Shown here piece by piece: positions 42,146 through 43,003 of a DNA stretch of 43,003 bases (position 1 is its first letter; every line of letters starts with the position of its first letter). Below the pieces are notes generated by a model. It was not told the origin of the DNA. It saw only the letters and a list, made by a program, of their open reading frames with translations, and ran no database searches. The position numbers and the translations under genes were made by a program. The DNA comes from Burkholderiales bacterium (GTDB lineage: Bacteria > Pseudomonadota > Gammaproteobacteria > Burkholderiales > Burkholderiaceae_C), in the NCBI GenBank assembly GCA_947464185.1, contig CANHVY010000034.1, forward strand, positions 1 to 43,003, read 5' to 3'.

Positions 42146-42637
42146 ATGGGATCTTCCCCAAGCCTACTATTCCGCCAGGCGCTAGTTGAGTTGCCGCGTG
42201 GTGCGCCCATATCGACCTGGCTGCTGCAAGATCACGGGCTCAGCCCAAAGCAAGTGGCGCAACTTTCAGCAAGCGGCTGGCTGCGCCGGCTTGGCCGTGG
42301 CGTCTACTTGCTGCCGGGAGACGAGCTGAACCGCGATGCTGCCCTGGCCTGGTTGACTTCCGAGCTGCCGGGTTCCATATCGCGGGCAAGACAGCCCTGG
42401 GTTGGCGCGGTGTGCGGCACAACCTGCCGTTTGGCGAGAGGCTGGTCATGTGGGGTGACAGGTCGGCGACGTTGCCTGCGTGGTTCACACAGACCTACCC
42501 CGCCAGCTATCAGGCCACCCACCTGTTCGATGACGCGCTTCCCTCAGGCATCGCAATGGCGCCGTTGCCGGGGAGCCGTCTGGACCTATTGGTGTCCACG
42601 CCCGAGCGCGCATTGGCGATGTCCCGAACTCTGTTGA
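42146..42637 (+). pseudogene. abiEi: AbiEi-family antitoxin remnant, frameshifted and truncated
   Basis: From ATG 42146 the frame gives ISTWLLQDHGLSPKQVAQL, then ASGWLRRLGRGVYLLPGDEL, the winged-helix start of AbiEi-type (type IV) antitoxins. Near 42370 the homology moves to another frame: FHIAGKTALGWRGVRHNLPF, then LVMWGDRS and STPERAL, the hallmark of the second domain. It stops shortly after STPERAL (about 42610), where IS-like sequence begins. The remaining C-terminal third and any AbiEii toxin gene are absent. The family normally represses and neutralises a nucleotidyltransferase toxin in phage defence. Confidence 0.65.
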
Positions 42638-42654
42638 ACGGATGAGATGAAGGT

Positions 42655-42716
42655 GGCGGTTCCTTTCGCCTGGATGCGAGCATCGAGGTGCCTTGCAAGC
42701 AAAGAAAGGAACCACC
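42655..42716. repeat. Inverted repeat covering the transposase ribosome-binding site
   Basis: Arms at 42655-42667 and 42704-42716 pair at 12 of 13 positions; the core GGTTCCTTTC / GAAAGGAACC is perfect. The right arm contains AAAGGA, the likely Shine-Dalgarno for the transposase start at 42720. A transcript reading in from outside would fold and hide it, a known way for IS elements to limit transposase expression from external promoters. The right arm could alternatively be simple terminal-repeat sequence. Confidence 0.5.
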
Positions 42717-42719
42717 GAA

Positions 42720-42879
42720 ATGAAGTCTCGGATGAAGCCCGCGCTGAGGGCATTGCCAACTGCCCAAGTGCAGATCTCGTTGCCCGTGCAGGGCGTTTTG
42801 CGCGATGTGCGCCACGCCTTCCTGGGCCTGTGCATCGATGCTGGCCAGAAGGTGCTGGCAGCCCTGATGGAGTCCGACC
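42720..42879 (+). pseudogene. IS256-like transposase N-terminal fragment, interrupted
   Basis: The ATG at 42720 opens a frame reading VQISLPVQGVLRDVRHAFLG and LCIDAGQKVLAALMESDRK. This resembles the N-terminus of an IS256-family transposase group in which the next residues are normally LCG. The reading is cut at 42879, exactly where GTAAGCG, an IS66-type end, begins. About 53 residues remain of roughly 400. The left end of the element should lie between about 42610 and 42655. Family assignment is from pattern memory. Confidence 0.55.
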
Positions 42880-43003
42880 GTAAGCGTCCGGCCACCACCA
42901 TCTTGACGGCGAGGGCCGGACTTGTTCAGCGACAGCCGGTGCTCAGCTTCCAGCGATGTGGCAGCAGCTCCTCGACACGGCTGGCCGGGTGCGTAGGCAG
43001 GCG
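42880..43003 (-). mobile_element. IS66-family element, transposase-side end (continues beyond the window)
   Basis: The sequence from 42880 begins GTAAGCGTCCGG; IS66-family terminal repeats begin with GTAA. 46 bases further in is the stop of a tnpC-like frame on the minus strand. The element runs off the right edge. It is inserted in the IS256-like transposase gene. If it follows the IS66 rule, an 8-bp target duplication matching 42872-42879 should lie at its far end. Confidence 0.65.
42926..43003 (-). CDS. tnpC: IS66 transposase TnpC, C-terminal end (partial)
   Basis: The minus strand from the right edge reads RLPTHPASRVEELLPHRWKL and five more residues before the stop at 42926. The block LPTHPAsRVEELLPHRW is the characteristic C-terminus of IS66-family TnpC transposases. 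Only 25 codons are inside the window, so whether the full gene is intact cannot be judged. Confidence 0.8.
   Translation of the reverse strand, partial: RLPTHPASRVEELLPHRWKLSTGCR

Noticed and set aside
42647..42883. Plus-strand frame of 78 codons over the hairpin and transposase start
   Set aside because: The alternative frame from 42720 gives a recognisable transposase N-terminus with its own ribosome-binding site; this one shows nothing.

Overview
The window looks like chromosomal DNA of a high-GC betaproteobacterium, probably Burkholderiales (Comamonadaceae/Rubrivivax-like). The evidence is a strong G/C bias at third codon positions, the gene families present (M81 peptidases, OCD/arginase pair, SsuABC-like importers, TonB receptors) and the IS remnants. 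That placement is inference from gene content. No rRNA, tRNA or CRISPR array was seen. Both edges carry decayed genes, and the right edge is a mobile-element scrapyard, so the block may be an accessory island.

Left block (1-9.6 kb): a broken FAD-oxidoreductase stub and a VOC protein lie on the minus strand. A plus-strand group of two metal-dependent amidohydrolases, a two-domain VOC protein and a KBL-type alpha-oxoamine synthase diverges from them. The intergenic region holds two copies of a 15-bp palindrome. A TonB-dependent receptor and an XRE-cupin regulator follow on the minus strand.

Central block (9.66-26.8 kb): 17 plus-strand genes are packed with many start/stop overlaps. They encode an MFS transporter, two BAAT-type acyl-CoA hydrolase/acyltransferases, a second amidohydrolase-VOC pair, an esterase, a cysteine-synthase-like PLP enzyme, an SsuABC-type importer with two permeases, a medium-chain reductase, two hotdog thioesterases, an acyl-CoA synthetase, a RidA protein and an M55 D-aminopeptidase. 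Together they suggest import, amide hydrolysis and CoA activation of an N-acylated or amide-linked carboxylic acid. The substrate is unknown.

Right block (27.1-41.5 kb): a divergon around a TetR-type operator. The minus arm encodes two oligopeptide-ABC ATPases, an SCP2-type thiolase, an alpha-methylacyl-CoA racemase, an M81 (MlrC-like) peptidase, ornithine cyclodeaminase and arginase. The plus arm encodes an ECF sigma factor, a TonB receptor, a second M81 peptidase, a C26 gamma-glutamyl hydrolase and a lipoprotein oligopeptide-binding protein. The set fits uptake and dismantling of an unusual peptide (arginine, gamma-glutamyl or D-residues, alpha-methyl-branched acyl part). The ABC permeases are absent from the window.

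Right edge (41.5-43 kb): remnants of yciH, a HigA-like antitoxin with a possible toxin tail, and abiEi (frameshifted), then an IS256-like transposase start interrupted by the end of an IS66-family element.
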